Part shown: piece after piece, positions 8,591 to 17,685 of the stretch | Numbering within the stretch: the first letter of the stretch is position 1 | Layout of the letters: each line of letters opens with the position of its first letter | Origin: an uncultured Spirochaetaceae bacterium | Lineage (GTDB): Bacteria; Spirochaetota; Spirochaetia; Treponematales; Treponemataceae | Length of the DNA: 64,000 nt | Direction of reading: 5' to 3' | Assembly (NCBI GenBank): GCA_902802305.1 | Contig: CADCLG010000007.1 | Coordinates: 62,001 to 126,000 of the forward strand | Program-made: the position numbers and the translations under genes | Notes under the pieces: generated by a model | What the model was told of the DNA's origin: nothing | What the model saw: the letters and a program-made list of their open reading frames with translations, nothing else | Databases searched by the model: none

Positions 8591-8747
8591 AACTAATATT
8601 ACTTAATTTTATAAATATTTACCCAAATTTAACTAAAAACACTTGATTTTTTACAAATATCTGTTAATTTAAAATAGCCTGATAATTCCGCTTTTATATG
8701 ATTTATTATTAAATATTTAGATTTTTATTTTTGCAGGAGGCTATACA

Positions 8748-9989
8748 ATGAAATCTACCATGAACACAGCAATTTTTATCTTCTCTTTTATAGCACTTAT
8801 AAGCTTTGTAAGCTGCACTTCAACATCAACCACAGCCACAAAAGAAAAAAGTTCAAAAGCACCAGAACACATCACAGCCGATGAAGATGTAGTTTCCAGA
8901 CTTTCTGATCCAGAAGCTACAATTCAAGCAAAACGCCTTTTCAATTATATGCGCGATGTTTATGGTAAAAAAATCATTACCGGACAAATGGAAAATGCCT
9001 GGGATGACAGCTTCAACCAACTCCAGCAGGTTTATGATAAAACACAAAAATACCCGGCCTTGATGGGCTTTGATTTTATGAATTACACAAGTCTTGGCTG
9101 GAGTGCTAGAAACAAACAGACAGAAAGAGCCGTCAGCTTTTGGAACGGATTAGATTATAATGGAAACCAAATCACAAATAATCAGGGAATTGTTGCCTTC
9201 TGCTGGCACTGGCGGGATCCAACAGCTTCTCGTGGAAAAACAGGCTCCTTTGCTCCAAAAGAAACCAGCTTCCGTATTCCTTATGATACAGACAAGCACG
9301 AATGGAAAACCGACAGCGAAGAATATAAAGAAATCATTGCAGATTTAGATGTAATTGCCAAAGAACTTTTAAAACTTCAGTATGCCGAAGTTCCTGTAAT
9401 CTGGCGCCCAATGCACGAAGGAGCAGGAAATCTTGGTCTTTACGGAAATACAGGAACAGCCTGGTTCTGGTGGGGAGCAGGAAACTCAACAAAATACAAT
9501 GAAGCCAAAAAAGAATATTCAGTTTCCACAAATGAAGATGTATGTGCAGAATGTTACGTAGAACTCTGGAAGCTCATGTATAATTATTTTACAAAAACAA
9601 AAGGCGTTCACAACTTAATCTGGCTCTGGAATGGACAGAATAAAAAGTTTTATCCAGGCTCAGAATATGTCGACATGATTGGTGTTGATATTTATCCGCG
9701 AAACAATGATTATTCAAGCCAGAGCTCAAGTTATACAAAATATGCCAACATTGATATAACAAAACCAGTTGCCCTCAGCGAATGCGGTGTAATTCCAAGC
9801 CTTGAAAAAATGGAAAGCGACGGTGCCTGGTGGTCATATTTTATGGTCTGGAATGACAGTAAAAAAGAAGAAAATGCAGAAAACTTCTGGAACGGACAGT
9901 CAAAAAATCCAGATACCCACAAATTAGATATTTACAACAGTGATTTAGCTGTTACTCTCGATAAATTACCAAACTTACTGAAATATTAA
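8748..9989 (+). CDS. GH26 beta-mannanase-like lipoprotein
   Basis: A 413-residue secreted glycoside hydrolase family 26 enzyme, expected to cleave beta-1,4-mannan or related hemicellulose. The N-terminus is a lipoprotein signal with lipobox F-V-S-C23, so the enzyme is probably anchored in a membrane. The GH26 barrel runs to the end: KKIITGQME (74-82), GFDF near 108, CWHWRDP (152-158), PVIWRPMHE with acid/base Glu224, GNTGTAWFWWG, and VALSECG with nucleophile Glu345. No carbohydrate-binding module is present. An AGGAGG Shine-Dalgarno stands 9 nt before the ATG. The gene is monocistronic, with a terminator upstream and a hairpin downstream. It fits a plant-fibre-degrading gut lifestyle. Confidence 0.88.
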   Translation: MKSTMNTAIFIFSFIALISFVSCTSTSTTATKEKSSKAPEHITADEDVVSRLSDPEATIQAKRLFNYMRDVYGKKIITGQMENAWDDSFNQLQQVYDKTQKYPALMGFDFMNYTSLGWSARNKQTERAVSFWNGLDYNGNQITNNQGIVAFCWHWRDPTASRGKTGSFAPKETSFRIPYDTDKHEWKTDSEEYKEIIADLDVIAKELLKLQYAEVPVIWRPMHEGAGNLGLYGNTGTAWFWWGAGNSTKYNEAKKEYSVSTNEDVCAECYVELWKLMYNYFTKTKGVHNLIWLWNGQNKKFYPGSEYVDMIGVDIYPRNNDYSSQSSSYTKYANIDITKPVALSECGVIPSLEKMESDGAWWSYFMVWNDSKKEENAENFWNGQSKNPDTHKLDIYNSDLAVTLDKLPNLLKY

Positions 9990-9993
9990 ACAT

Positions 9994-10024
9994 TAGAGTG
10001 ACTGCATTTTTTGCGGTCACTCTA
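9994..10024 (+). terminator. Hairpin after the mannanase gene, possible terminator
   Basis: A 12-bp stem (TAGAGTGACTGC / GCGGTCACTCTA) lies 5 nt past the stop. There is no real T-run after it, so it is either a weak terminator or an mRNA 3'-end stabiliser. Confidence 0.5.
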
Positions 10025-10134
10025 TCCAATTTACTAACTACAATTCTCTTGCTTTTACACAAAAACAGTACGATAATATAATAACAATTTATTATATTAC
10101 ACAATTTTTTCACATCATGATTTGAGAGGTTTAT

Positions 10135-12249
10135 ATGCCAAGGAAAGTAAAAGAACTTGATCGTTTTCAAACAAACGCAAAACGAAATGTACCGCTAAAA
10201 TGGAAACTTATTGGAATGATGGTTGGTTCCGTTATATTCTGTTCCGTTTTTATTTCTACAATAGCTCTATCAGTTTTTGGACAAAAGCAGATAAAAAACA
10301 CAGAAAAAGATTTGGGCTTTACAGCAAATGGAGTTATTTATCTTATAGAAGACTGGACAGATAACGTTACACGCTACTCAAACATTCTTTCTAATGAACC
10401 AGAAACCAAAGATGCTTTAACAAACAAAAATCCAAAAATTGCAGACTTTTATGTAAAAGAACAGGCAAAAATCTTCGGATTGGATGTACTTGCAATTGCA
10501 GGAAGAGATGGAGTTGTTGTCAGTGGAACTGCTGTTAAAACTGGTACAAATCTATCTTCCAGCGCTTTTGTAAAAGAAGCATTTTCTGGAAAAGTAACAT
10601 TTGCATTTGAAACAATCGGTGATATAGGATATGGTCTTATTTCAGCCGCACCTATTCACGAAGGAAACGAAATAGTCGGTGTTGTTGTAGCAGGCTATGA
10701 CCTTTCAGATAGTGGAGATGATACACTCATCAGTATTGTTTCATCAAATTACGGTGTTGATTGTACGGTTTTCAAGGGTAATGTCCGAATGGCTACTACT
10801 TTGGGCAATAAACTTATTGGAACCAAACTGGACAATGATGCCATCACAAAACAGGTTCTCTACGGCGGAAAAAAATACACTGGTGACAACACAATCAATG
10901 GCATTCCTTATTACACAAGCTACAGTCCATTAATCGATTCTAATGGAACAGTTTCTGGTATGCTCTTTGTTGCAAAGTCAATGGAAGTTATCAAGGCTGT
11001 TCAGACAAATACAATGACAATTGTAGTTCCGGTTGTAATCGCTGTTGTAATTCTCTTATCTATCGTTAGTTTCACATTCACAAACTGGATTATGTACCGA
11101 ATCAGAAACGTAACTGTATTCCTTACAGACCTTGCAAGTGGTGATGCTGACTTAACAAAGAGATGTAAGCTCTTTAAACGTGATGAAATTGGTGATTTGA
11201 TTATTGAGTTCGACTTATTTATGGATAAACTTCAGGATATTGTTAAAAATATTAAGGAATCTAAGGTTGAATTAAGCCGAGGTGGTGAAGAACTTGCAAC
11301 TGGTACAACCGACACAGCAACTTCTATCACACAGATTATTGCAAATATTGAAAGTATCCACGAACAAATTAAAAATCAGAGCAATAGCGTTTCAAATACA
11401 AATGACAACGTTACGGTTATTTCTACAGACATCGCTAATCTCGATAAGATGATTGAAGATCAGTCTGCCAGTGTTACCCAGGCTTCTGCTGCCGTTGAAG
11501 AAATGATTGGTAACATCATGTCAGTTAATAATTCTGTAGAAAAGATGAACGAATCCTTCAGTAGTCTTGAGTCTAATGCCGAAGCAGGTATTTTGAAACA
11601 GCAGAATGTAAACGAAAGAATCAAGCAAATTGAAAGCCAATCTCAGATGCTTCAGGAAGCAAACCAGGCAATTTCTTCCATCGCATCTCAGACAAACCTG
11701 CTTGCTATGAATGCTGCAATCGAAGCTGCACATGCAGGTGAAGCCGGAAAAGGATTTGCCGTTGTTGCAGACGAAATCCGTAAACTTTCAGAAACATCTT
11801 CTGCTCAGTCAAAGAAGATTGGTGAACAGTTGAATATCATCCGTTCTTCAATTTCTGAAGTTGTATCTTCTTCTACAGAAGCAAGTGATTCTCCTGCTGT
11901 CGTTTCTACAAAACTTAAAGAAACTGATGAACTCGTACTTCAGATTAGAGCTGCAATGGAAGAACAAAACTCCGGTTCTAAACAAATTACAGATGCTCTC
12001 CGTAGCATGAATGATAACACAATCGAAGTTCGTAATTCTTCTAAAGATATGGCTGTTCAGAGTGATGCAGTTGTAAATGATATGAATGCCCTGAAAGAAA
12101 CAACAGAAGACATGAGTATAAGTATGGAAGAAATGGCCATAGGTGCTCAGAAAATCAATGAAACTGGTGCTACTTTGAGTGGTATTTCTAATACTGTAAA
12201 AGCAACAATTGATAAGATTGGTGCTCAGGTAGATTTGTTCAAGGTTTAA
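10135..12249 (+). CDS. Methyl-accepting chemotaxis protein (Cache sensor)
   Basis: A 704-residue chemoreceptor. A first membrane helix (about 24-47) is followed by a periplasmic Cache_3/Cache_2-like sensor (about 50-290) whose second half reads [43 protein letters not shown]. Then come a second membrane helix (about 296-320), a HAMP domain ([24 protein letters not shown]), and a long cytoplasmic helical bundle with the conserved tip [36 protein letters not shown] (about 518-555). It transmits ligand binding to CheA/CheW. The C-terminus (QVDLFKV) has no CheR-tethering pentapeptide. Start is supported by AGAGG. It is monocistronic with a strong terminator. The ligand is not predictable. Confidence 0.93.
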   Translation: MPRKVKELDRFQTNAKRNVPLKWKLIGMMVGSVIFCSVFISTIALSVFGQKQIKNTEKDLGFTANGVIYLIEDWTDNVTRYSNILSNEPETKDALTNKNPKIADFYVKEQAKIFGLDVLAIAGRDGVVVSGTAVKTGTNLSSSAFVKEAFSGKVTFAFETIGDIGYGLISAAPIHEGNEIVGVVVAGYDLSDSGDDTLISIVSSNYGVDCTVFKGNVRMATTLGNKLIGTKLDNDAITKQVLYGGKKYTGDNTINGIPYYTSYSPLIDSNGTVSGMLFVAKSMEVIKAVQTNTMTIVVPVVIAVVILLSIVSFTFTNWIMYRIRNVTVFLTDLASGDADLTKRCKLFKRDEIGDLIIEFDLFMDKLQDIVKNIKESKVELSRGGEELATGTTDTATSITQIIANIESIHEQIKNQSNSVSNTNDNVTVISTDIANLDKMIEDQSASVTQASAAVEEMIGNIMSVNNSVEKMNESFSSLESNAEAGILKQQNVNERIKQIESQSQMLQEANQAISSIASQTNLLAMNAAIEAAHAGEAGKGFAVVADEIRKLSETSSAQSKKIGEQLNIIRSSISEVVSSSTEASDSPAVVSTKLKETDELVLQIRAAMEEQNSGSKQITDALRSMNDNTIEVRNSSKDMAVQSDAVVNDMNALKETTEDMSISMEEMAIGAQKINETGATLSGISNTVKATIDKIGAQVDLFKV

Positions 12250-12303
12250 TACTTTTTACTTTAATACATTTCCCTTACAATGCTGATAACAGTGAGGGAA
12301 TTA

Positions 12304-12352
12304 AAAAGCCGTACAGCGAAACCATAATAGAATCGATGTACGGCTTTTTTTA
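12304..12352 (+). terminator. Rho-independent terminator of the chemoreceptor gene
   Basis: AAAAGCCGTACA pairs with TGTACGGCTTTT around a loop of about 23 nt, followed by a T-run. It may also serve the convergent SDR gene. Confidence 0.9.
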
Positions 12353-12371
12353 TTTAGTCTTTCTATACAAA

Positions 12372-13145
12372 TTACATTGCTGTATATCCGCCGTCAACTG
12401 GCAGAATTACACCTGTAACATAAGAAGAAGCCGGGCTTGAAAGGAAGATTGCAGCTGTATCCAATTCACCCTCGTTACCATAGCGGCTTAATGGAATCAT
12501 TGTCTGAGCATTCTGCTGGAAGAAATCAGAATCCAAAGTTTCTTTTGTCAATGGCGAATAAAAATATCCAGGACAAATAGCATTTACTGTAATGTTGTAT
12601 TTACCCCATTCAGCAGCCAAACCACGAGTCATATTTACAACACCACCCTTTGCTGCATGGTAAGGAGAACAAGGAGCAACCTTATTTCCAACAAGTCCAT
12701 ACATTGAGGCAATATTGATGATTCTTCCATATTTTGCTGGAATCATTGCTTTTTTAGCAACGGCACGGGCAATTCTGAAAGAACCGAACATGTCTATATT
12801 AATTTCATTATAGAATTGATCATCTGTAATGTCTTCTGCAGGAGCAACAGCACCAGTACCAGCATTGTTAATAACAATATCGATACGTCCGAACTTTGCC
12901 ATAATTTCATCTACAGCAGCGTTCACCTTTTCTGTGCTTGTGATATCACAAGTAATTGCCAAAGTTTCGACCTTGTAGGTATCAGCAATTTCTTTAGCTA
13001 CAGCTTCAATCAGCTCCTTACGTCTTGCAATGGCAACAATCTTAGCGCCCTGATTGGCTAAAGCTTTTGCCATCTGTACACCAAGTCCTGTAGAACAACC
13101 AGTTACTACAGCAACCTGACCACTTAAATCAAAATAATTTTTCAT
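12372..13145 (-). CDS. Short-chain dehydrogenase/reductase (gluconate 5-dehydrogenase-like)
   Basis: A 257-residue classical SDR. It has the NAD(P)-binding TGCSTGLG motif (15-22), NNAG (about 91-94), catalytic Ser in NIASMYGLVG, and YHAAK (catalytic Tyr-x3-Lys, about 161-165), followed by PGYFYSPLT and a C-terminal GVILPVDGGYTAM. The overall pattern is closest to gluconate 5-dehydrogenase or 2-deoxy-gluconate 3-dehydrogenase enzymes of sugar-acid metabolism. SDR substrates are hard to predict and no other sugar-acid gene is adjacent. Shine-Dalgarno AGGAG precedes the ATG. Confidence 0.75.
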   Translation of the reverse strand: MKNYFDLSGQVAVVTGCSTGLGVQMAKALANQGAKIVAIARRKELIEAVAKEIADTYKVETLAITCDITSTEKVNAAVDEIMAKFGRIDIVINNAGTGAVAPAEDITDDQFYNEINIDMFGSFRIARAVAKKAMIPAKYGRIINIASMYGLVGNKVAPCSPYHAAKGGVVNMTRGLAAEWGKYNITVNAICPGYFYSPLTKETLDSDFFQQNAQTMIPLSRYGNEGELDTAAIFLSSPASSYVTGVILPVDGGYTAM

Positions 13146-13264
13146 TAAATACTCCTATAAGCTGCCTTTTAAGCAGCAATTATATCGTCAAATACCAGTA
13201 ACACTGGCAATTGATTTCCAGTTAATAAAAACCAAGAAAAGTTTGAGGCATCTTAAGTCTGAAA

Positions 13265-14035
13265 CTATTTACTCAATTCGTAAAAAATGATTGAACTTGC
13301 CTGGGCAACATTAAGACTGTCAATTACATTGCTCTCACCATCTGCCATTCCGGCCCAAGGAATTATCACAAGTTCATCACAATTCTTTTTTACAACATCA
13401 CTGATTCCGTTTTCCTCATTTCCAAGAACAATAAGAAAAGGAAGATTCTTTTGCTTTAACTGATTCAATTCACTGACAGTTTTTGTTGCCTTCAAATCTG
13501 TTCCAATGCGAATCATTTTTCCCTGGAGAACTTCCAGCAGTCGTGCAATTGAACGTACGGAATAAATGTTTACATACTCCATTCCACCTTCTGCCACACG
13601 ATAAGATGAAGTTGTTATTGAACTTTGTGCTTCATCCATAGGAATTACAATATTCTTTATGCCAAAAAAAGCAGCAGAGCGGACAATTGCTCCAAAATTA
13701 TTTGCATTACCAATTCTGTCCAATAAAATTGCATTTTCTTTATTTTGAATCCAGGAATCTGTGATATCTGAGTCAATCTGTTCAATGACAGGAGCCTGTA
13801 TCATGGCAACAACACCTTGATGATGAACTGTACCGCAGAGTTTTTCCAATTCTTCTGTCGGTTTCATATTATAAATGCCATGATTTTTTGCGAGTTTTTT
13901 ACAAAGGCCACCAAAAAGAGGCGCTTTTTCTTCTGTAAAATAAAGACGGGTTATTTTTTCGGGATGATTCTTTTCTAATTTTTTAACTGTCGCGAACCCA
14001 CAAACTGCAAGCTCGTTCTTTTGTTTGTTCTTCAT
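13265..14035 (-). CDS. TrmH/SpoU-family RNA 2'-O-methyltransferase
   Basis: A 256-residue SPOUT enzyme, the second of its family in the window but with a different N-terminal substrate domain (GFATVKKLEKNHPEKITRLYF). Motifs are ILLDRIGNANNFGAIVRSAAFFGI (motif 1), VLGNEENGISDVVKKNCDELVIIP (motif 2) and SNVIDSLNVAQASSIIFYEL (motif 3). The RNA target is unknown. I place the start at ATG 14035. A longer frame begins at 14083, but a perfect TATAAT box sits 9 nt before this ATG, so the longer version would include the promoter. No Shine-Dalgarno is present, so the message is probably leaderless. Confidence 0.8.
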   Translation of the reverse strand: MKNKQKNELAVCGFATVKKLEKNHPEKITRLYFTEEKAPLFGGLCKKLAKNHGIYNMKPTEELEKLCGTVHHQGVVAMIQAPVIEQIDSDITDSWIQNKENAILLDRIGNANNFGAIVRSAAFFGIKNIVIPMDEAQSSITTSSYRVAEGGMEYVNIYSVRSIARLLEVLQGKMIRIGTDLKATKTVSELNQLKQKNLPFLIVLGNEENGISDVVKKNCDELVIIPWAGMADGESNVIDSLNVAQASSIIFYELSK

Positions 14036-14044
14036 GATAATTTG

Positions 14045-14050
14045 ATTATA
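14045..14050 (-). promoter_or_regulatory. -10 element (TATAAT) of the TrmH-family gene
   Basis: A perfect TATAAT ends 9 nt before the ATG at 14035; TGAACA 16 nt further upstream is a plausible -35 (4 of 6 matches). The transcript would begin at or within a few bases of the start codon. Confidence 0.6.
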
Positions 14051-14131
14051 ACAGATTGTAATAATATGTTCACCCCCTGCCAAAGGCCCTGCAAAACGCT
14101 TTCAAGACCTTTTTGCAGAGGGAAAGAAAAA

Positions 14132-14806
14132 TTAGAATCTATAAACTAAGGAAATATCAGGAATAAAATAGAAAGCAGTTGCTTTGTAATCATCAGAAGA
14201 AGTATCTGACTTTGAACCTACAGTTGTTACAACTTCTACCTTATTTCCCCAAAGATAAGCAGCATCTGCACCAAGCTGAATAGCCATATTCTTTCCGAGC
14301 TTGCACTGAACTGCTACTGTTGCACCAAAACCATAACATAAATATGAAGTTGTAGTAGATTTCGTAACACCAAAAGCTGTTACAGAGTTTACATATTTAT
14401 TATATCCAAGGTCCACACCCAGACCAACATCAATTTTTAATGTATCTGTTGATTTTACTGTATAAACAGGTCCAAGAAAGCAGTTGAATACAGAAGTCTT
14501 GTCATTATTCCAGGTAGATTCAGAAGAATTACCGTCCTTATCAGTTATAATAGCTTTTGTTCCATCTTTTGGGAAAACTAATCCTGCATTAATTTTTATG
14601 CCCAAATCATTTGTAAGACCTAATTTAGCACCAGCTTTTACTCCAAAAGCGTTGTCCTTAATTTTTGTAGTAAGATTTGCATCTTCATTTACAGTTTTTC
14701 GTGATGCAAAACCATAAGCACCACCAAAAGCTACATCCAAATCCAAAGCAAAAATGCTTCCTGCAAAAAGAGCCAGAACTACAAGTGTAGAAATAATTTT
14801 TTTCAT
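14132..14806 (-). CDS. Small outer-membrane beta-barrel protein
   Basis: A 224-residue exported protein. A signal peptide (MKKIISTLVVLALFAGSIFALD, cleaved near ALD) is followed by alternating amphipathic strands rich in Gly, Tyr and Thr (VAFGGAYGFASR, VKAGAKLGLTNDLGIKINAGLVFP, VGLGVDLGYNKYV, YGFGATVAVQCKLG). It ends in Phe (DISLVYRF), the usual signature of a barrel inserted by BamA. About eight strands fit an OmpW/OmpX-like porin-family barrel. Function is unknown. AGGAG precedes the ATG. It stands alone between two other minus-strand genes. Confidence 0.65.
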   Translation of the reverse strand: MKKIISTLVVLALFAGSIFALDLDVAFGGAYGFASRKTVNEDANLTTKIKDNAFGVKAGAKLGLTNDLGIKINAGLVFPKDGTKAIITDKDGNSSESTWNNDKTSVFNCFLGPVYTVKSTDTLKIDVGLGVDLGYNKYVNSVTAFGVTKSTTTSYLCYGFGATVAVQCKLGKNMAIQLGADAAYLWGNKVEVVTTVGSKSDTSSDDYKATAFYFIPDISLVYRF

Positions 14807-14940
14807 AAAATCTCCTTAAAAAGAAATAAAATTGATATTCCCTTTCCGAGTCTAATTGTTTACTGAAAACATTGATTTATTTACTTTTACAAGATAGGTT
14901 TTTAAGGCTTTAATTATACCAATCTTACATATAAATTGCA

Positions 14941-14980
14941 AAAAAAATCCCGTGTCTGACGGAATGCCTAACACGGGATT
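14941..14980 (-). terminator. Rho-independent terminator of the transporter gene
   Basis: ATCCCGTGT pairs with ACACGGGAT around a 15-nt loop; read on the minus strand it is followed by seven T residues. It lies 20 nt past the stop codon at 15000. Confidence 0.9.
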
Positions 14981-14999
14981 ATCAGGAAGTTAATATTTA

Positions 15000-16403
15000 T
15001 TATTTCTTACCAAAAATATCAAAGTATCCGGCAATAAATACTACCAAAATGATAAGTGGCGCAATGTAGCGGAGGTAGAACTGGACAACCTTATTCTTAG
15101 GGAACTTAATTCCTTCTCCGGCATCAGCTTCGGCAATAAAGCCATCCCAACCCCAGCCCTTCTTGATTGTACAGAAGAGGAGGAAGAGCATAGAACCAAG
15201 TGGAAGGAGGTTCTGGCTTACAATAAAGTCTTCCAAAGCGTCGATTGAACCAATGTGAGCACCAAAGTGTACACCAGACCAAACGTTCATACCAAGAGCA
15301 GCAGGTGTTGCCAAAACAAGCATAGCTACAAAGTTGATAAGAACTGCCTTTTTACGACTCCAGCCAAACTTATCCATTGGGAATGCTACGATATTTTCAA
15401 ATACAGCAATTACTGTAGAAAGAGCAGCAAAGCTCATAAAGAGGAAGAAGAAAGCACCAACAATTCGGCCTGCAATTGGTCCCATTGAATTGAATACGTT
15501 TGGAAGTGACATAAAGGCAAGACCTGCACCAGAAGAAGCTTCTACGTTGAATGCAGCACAAGCAGGGAAAATGATAAGACCGGCAAAAATAGCTACAAAG
15601 GTATCAAGTCCGATTACGCGGAGAGATTCACCTGTGAGAGAGTGCTCTTTATCAATATAAGAACCAAAGATTTCCATAGAGCCAATACCAAGAGACAATG
15701 TAAAGAAAGCTTGACCCATTGCGGCATAGATTGTATCCCAAAGTCCATGTTCACCACTTACAAGAGCCTTAAAGTTTGGCTTAAGATAAAAGGCATAACC
15801 AGCACCTGCTCCAGGAAGGAAAGCAACATAAATTGCAAGCCCAATCATAATTATTAAAAGAGCAGACATCATAATTTTTGTAATGCGTTCTACACCCTTT
15901 TGAAGGCCTAAGAAACAGGTTCCAAAACCAATTATGATTACTACAACCATCCATATTAAGAGAGTTGGAGCACTGCCAACTGTTTCGTTTACGAATACAT
16001 TTACTATTTCATCGCCACCAAGACCTACAAACTTTCCGCCAATCATCTGGAAGAAATATTTAAGAAACCAGCCGGAAACTACTGTATAGAACATCATCAA
16101 AAGATAGTTACCTGCTACAGCAAAGCCACCATAAATGTGCCATTTTGTTCCCTGTGGCTCAAGTGTCTTAAAGGCTTCTGACATACTCTTGCGGGAAGCT
16201 CGTCCAACAGCAAACTCACAAACCATTACAGGCAATCCCAAAATTACAAGGAATACCAGATAAATTAATACAAATGCGGCTCCACCGTATTTTCCTGTGA
16301 TGTAAGGAAAACGCCATACATTTCCTAATCCGATTGCACAACCAGCAGACAAAAGCAAAAATCCAAGTCTGCTGCCCAAAGTTTCGCGACTCTGCGACTC
16401 CAT
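15000..16403 (-). CDS. Neurotransmitter:sodium symporter (NSS/SNF) family transporter
   Basis: A 467-residue integral membrane protein with 11-12 predicted helices. It opens with the diagnostic NSS signature: SRLGFLLLSAGCAIGLGNVWRFPYITGKYGGAAFVLIYL (helix 1, Na+/substrate site, plus helix 2). Later family features are FFTLSLGIGSMEIFGSYI (helix 6 region) and GAGLAFMSLPNVF. Members import amino acids or related solutes with Na+. The substrate cannot be read from the sequence. Shine-Dalgarno AGGAG precedes the ATG and a strong terminator follows, so it is transcribed alone. The 430 bases upstream carry a large nested palindromic element. Confidence 0.9.
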   Translation of the reverse strand: MESQSRETLGSRLGFLLLSAGCAIGLGNVWRFPYITGKYGGAAFVLIYLVFLVILGLPVMVCEFAVGRASRKSMSEAFKTLEPQGTKWHIYGGFAVAGNYLLMMFYTVVSGWFLKYFFQMIGGKFVGLGGDEIVNVFVNETVGSAPTLLIWMVVVIIIGFGTCFLGLQKGVERITKIMMSALLIIMIGLAIYVAFLPGAGAGYAFYLKPNFKALVSGEHGLWDTIYAAMGQAFFTLSLGIGSMEIFGSYIDKEHSLTGESLRVIGLDTFVAIFAGLIIFPACAAFNVEASSGAGLAFMSLPNVFNSMGPIAGRIVGAFFFLFMSFAALSTVIAVFENIVAFPMDKFGWSRKKAVLINFVAMLVLATPAALGMNVWSGVHFGAHIGSIDALEDFIVSQNLLPLGSMLFLLFCTIKKGWGWDGFIAEADAGEGIKFPKNKVVQFYLRYIAPLIILVVFIAGYFDIFGKK

Positions 16404-16496
16404 AATAAAACTCCTAATTTTTTTAAAATAAATTATTAAGATAAGTTATTATAGATAGAAACACTTTGTTATGTCTAGTACAGAACAAACGCAGAT

Positions 16497-16847
16497 CTTC
16501 CGCATTATAAATTAATACATACATTGAAAAACAGATAGGCTACCGCGAAATTGTGTATAAAAACTACGGCTTGGCGTATAAGGTATCTGACTCGCTACGC
16601 TCGCACGCCAAGATGTAGTTTTTATCCCCAATCCCGCTCCCGCCTATCTGTTTTTCACGCATACTCATTATAATGCAGAAGCTCGTGCAGAAAGGCAGTG
16701 TAAATCTAAATGTACATTGGTATATACCAATGACAATAAAACTTGCGTGAGTGAAACGGAAGCAAGTTTTATTGTCAATATATGTAGTTATATACAATAT
16801 TATTTGTATTGCCTTTCTGCACAGATTATTGCGTTATAATGCGGAAG
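16497..16847. repeat. Composite nested-palindrome element with terminal inverted repeats
   Basis: The 14-base sequence CTTCCGCATTATAA at 16497-16510 is exactly inverted at 16834-16847. Inside are two large nested hairpins. The first has outer stem TGAAAAACAGATAGG / CCTATCTGTTTTTCA and an inner stem starting AAAAACTACG. The second has outer stem GTGCAGAAAGGCA / TGCCTTTCTGCAC and inner stem GACAATAAAACTTGC / GCAAGTTTTATTGTC. A near copy of the terminal repeat (TTATAATGCAGAAG, about 16670-16683) divides them, so this may be two units side by side. The right end overlaps the last codons and stop of the yhhN-like gene. No protein is encoded. The ends resemble those of the element at 34044-34251. 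It looks like a non-autonomous mobile element. Confidence 0.7.
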
Positions 16848-17532
16848 AACTGAGAACAAACGCAAGACTTGTGGCAATCAGCAGTTGAGCAATATAATAG
16901 AAGACAAGATTCAAAACTCTGATTGTGTATATTTTTTTCTTTCCAAAGTTATTCAAAATCAAAAGAATATCGCTTGTGGCAAATAGAACTGCACCGATGG
17001 CAAAGAGCAGACAATAAAGACTTTTTGGAGAAGAAATTAAATTAAAAATTGCAATGCTTGTCATCAGGAAAAGAGCTGTTATATAGAAGATAGCAAAAAT
17101 CTTATATGTAATTTTCAATTCGTCCAGAACCATATTCAAAATTATAAGAGTGATTGAGCCTCCTATAATTCCACAAATTATACTTGGAAGAAATAAAGAA
17201 GCAGTTTTTAAGAGTGCAACTAAATAGAAAATATGTCCAATAAAAAAGAGAGCCGTTCCCAAAAGAAAAGTTGTGTGCTTACTTTTTTCAAAGGCAAAAC
17301 GTAGATTTATAACAACATCACCAATTCCATCAAAAATCAGACCGGTTACAATACAAGCCGCAAAAAGCAGATTTTGACTTTTTTGCATGGCGACAATTCC
17401 TAAAAGGATAAAAGAAAGGGAAGCCAATCCCTTATAAAGCAGAGACAATTTAATCTTTCCCTGCTTTTCTACAATCAAAAAGGTTAATTGTAAAAAACAG
17501 CATAATACATAGAAGAAAATGAAAATATTCAT
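16834..17532 (-). CDS. yhhN: YhhN-family membrane protein (lysoplasmalogenase-like)
   Basis: A 232-residue, very hydrophobic protein with about eight helices. It carries the YhhN/TMEM86 pattern GLIFDGIGDVVI, LGTALFFIGHIFYLVAL, FATSDILLILNNF and LVFYYIAQLLIATSL, including the two conserved acidic positions in the membrane (FDGIGD and SDILL). The animal TMEM86B enzyme hydrolyses lysoplasmalogen; bacterial function is unproven. There is no Shine-Dalgarno; a perfect TATAAT ends exactly 6 nt before the ATG, predicting a leaderless mRNA. The final codons (SSAL-stop) are encoded by the terminal repeat of the palindromic element downstream. Confidence 0.7.
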   Translation of the reverse strand: MNIFIFFYVLCCFLQLTFLIVEKQGKIKLSLLYKGLASLSFILLGIVAMQKSQNLLFAACIVTGLIFDGIGDVVINLRFAFEKSKHTTFLLGTALFFIGHIFYLVALLKTASLFLPSIICGIIGGSITLIILNMVLDELKITYKIFAIFYITALFLMTSIAIFNLISSPKSLYCLLFAIGAVLFATSDILLILNNFGKKKIYTIRVLNLVFYYIAQLLIATSLAFVLSSSAL

Positions 17533-17538
17533 AAATCG

Positions 17539-17544
17539 ATTATA
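17539..17544 (-). promoter_or_regulatory. -10 element (TATAAT) of the yhhN-like gene
   Basis: TATAAT ends 6 nt before the ATG at 17532, so the first transcribed base should be the A of ATG or its neighbour. The ten bases CTGTTATAAT are identical to those before the TrmH-family gene at 14035. Confidence 0.6.
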
Positions 17545-17685
17545 ACAGATTATTCAAGTTTTATAAACGAAGATTTAAAACACGTAGATTTAAGGCTTCC
17601 GTTGGCCTGGATTAATGCCTTTTTTAGTTGCCATTTTGGGATTATGCCCTTATATTCATTTATATAGAAGTTTTTTGGAGGAAAT

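Noticed and set aside
14089..14119. CTGCAAAA / TTTTGCAG inverted repeat after the small barrel protein gene as a terminator
   Set aside because: No T-run follows on the minus strand and the stem is AT-rich; support is too thin to list.
16564..16797. A 77-codon frame inside the palindromic element at 16.5 kb
   Set aside because: It reads through nested inverted repeats and has no initiation signal or protein-like pattern.
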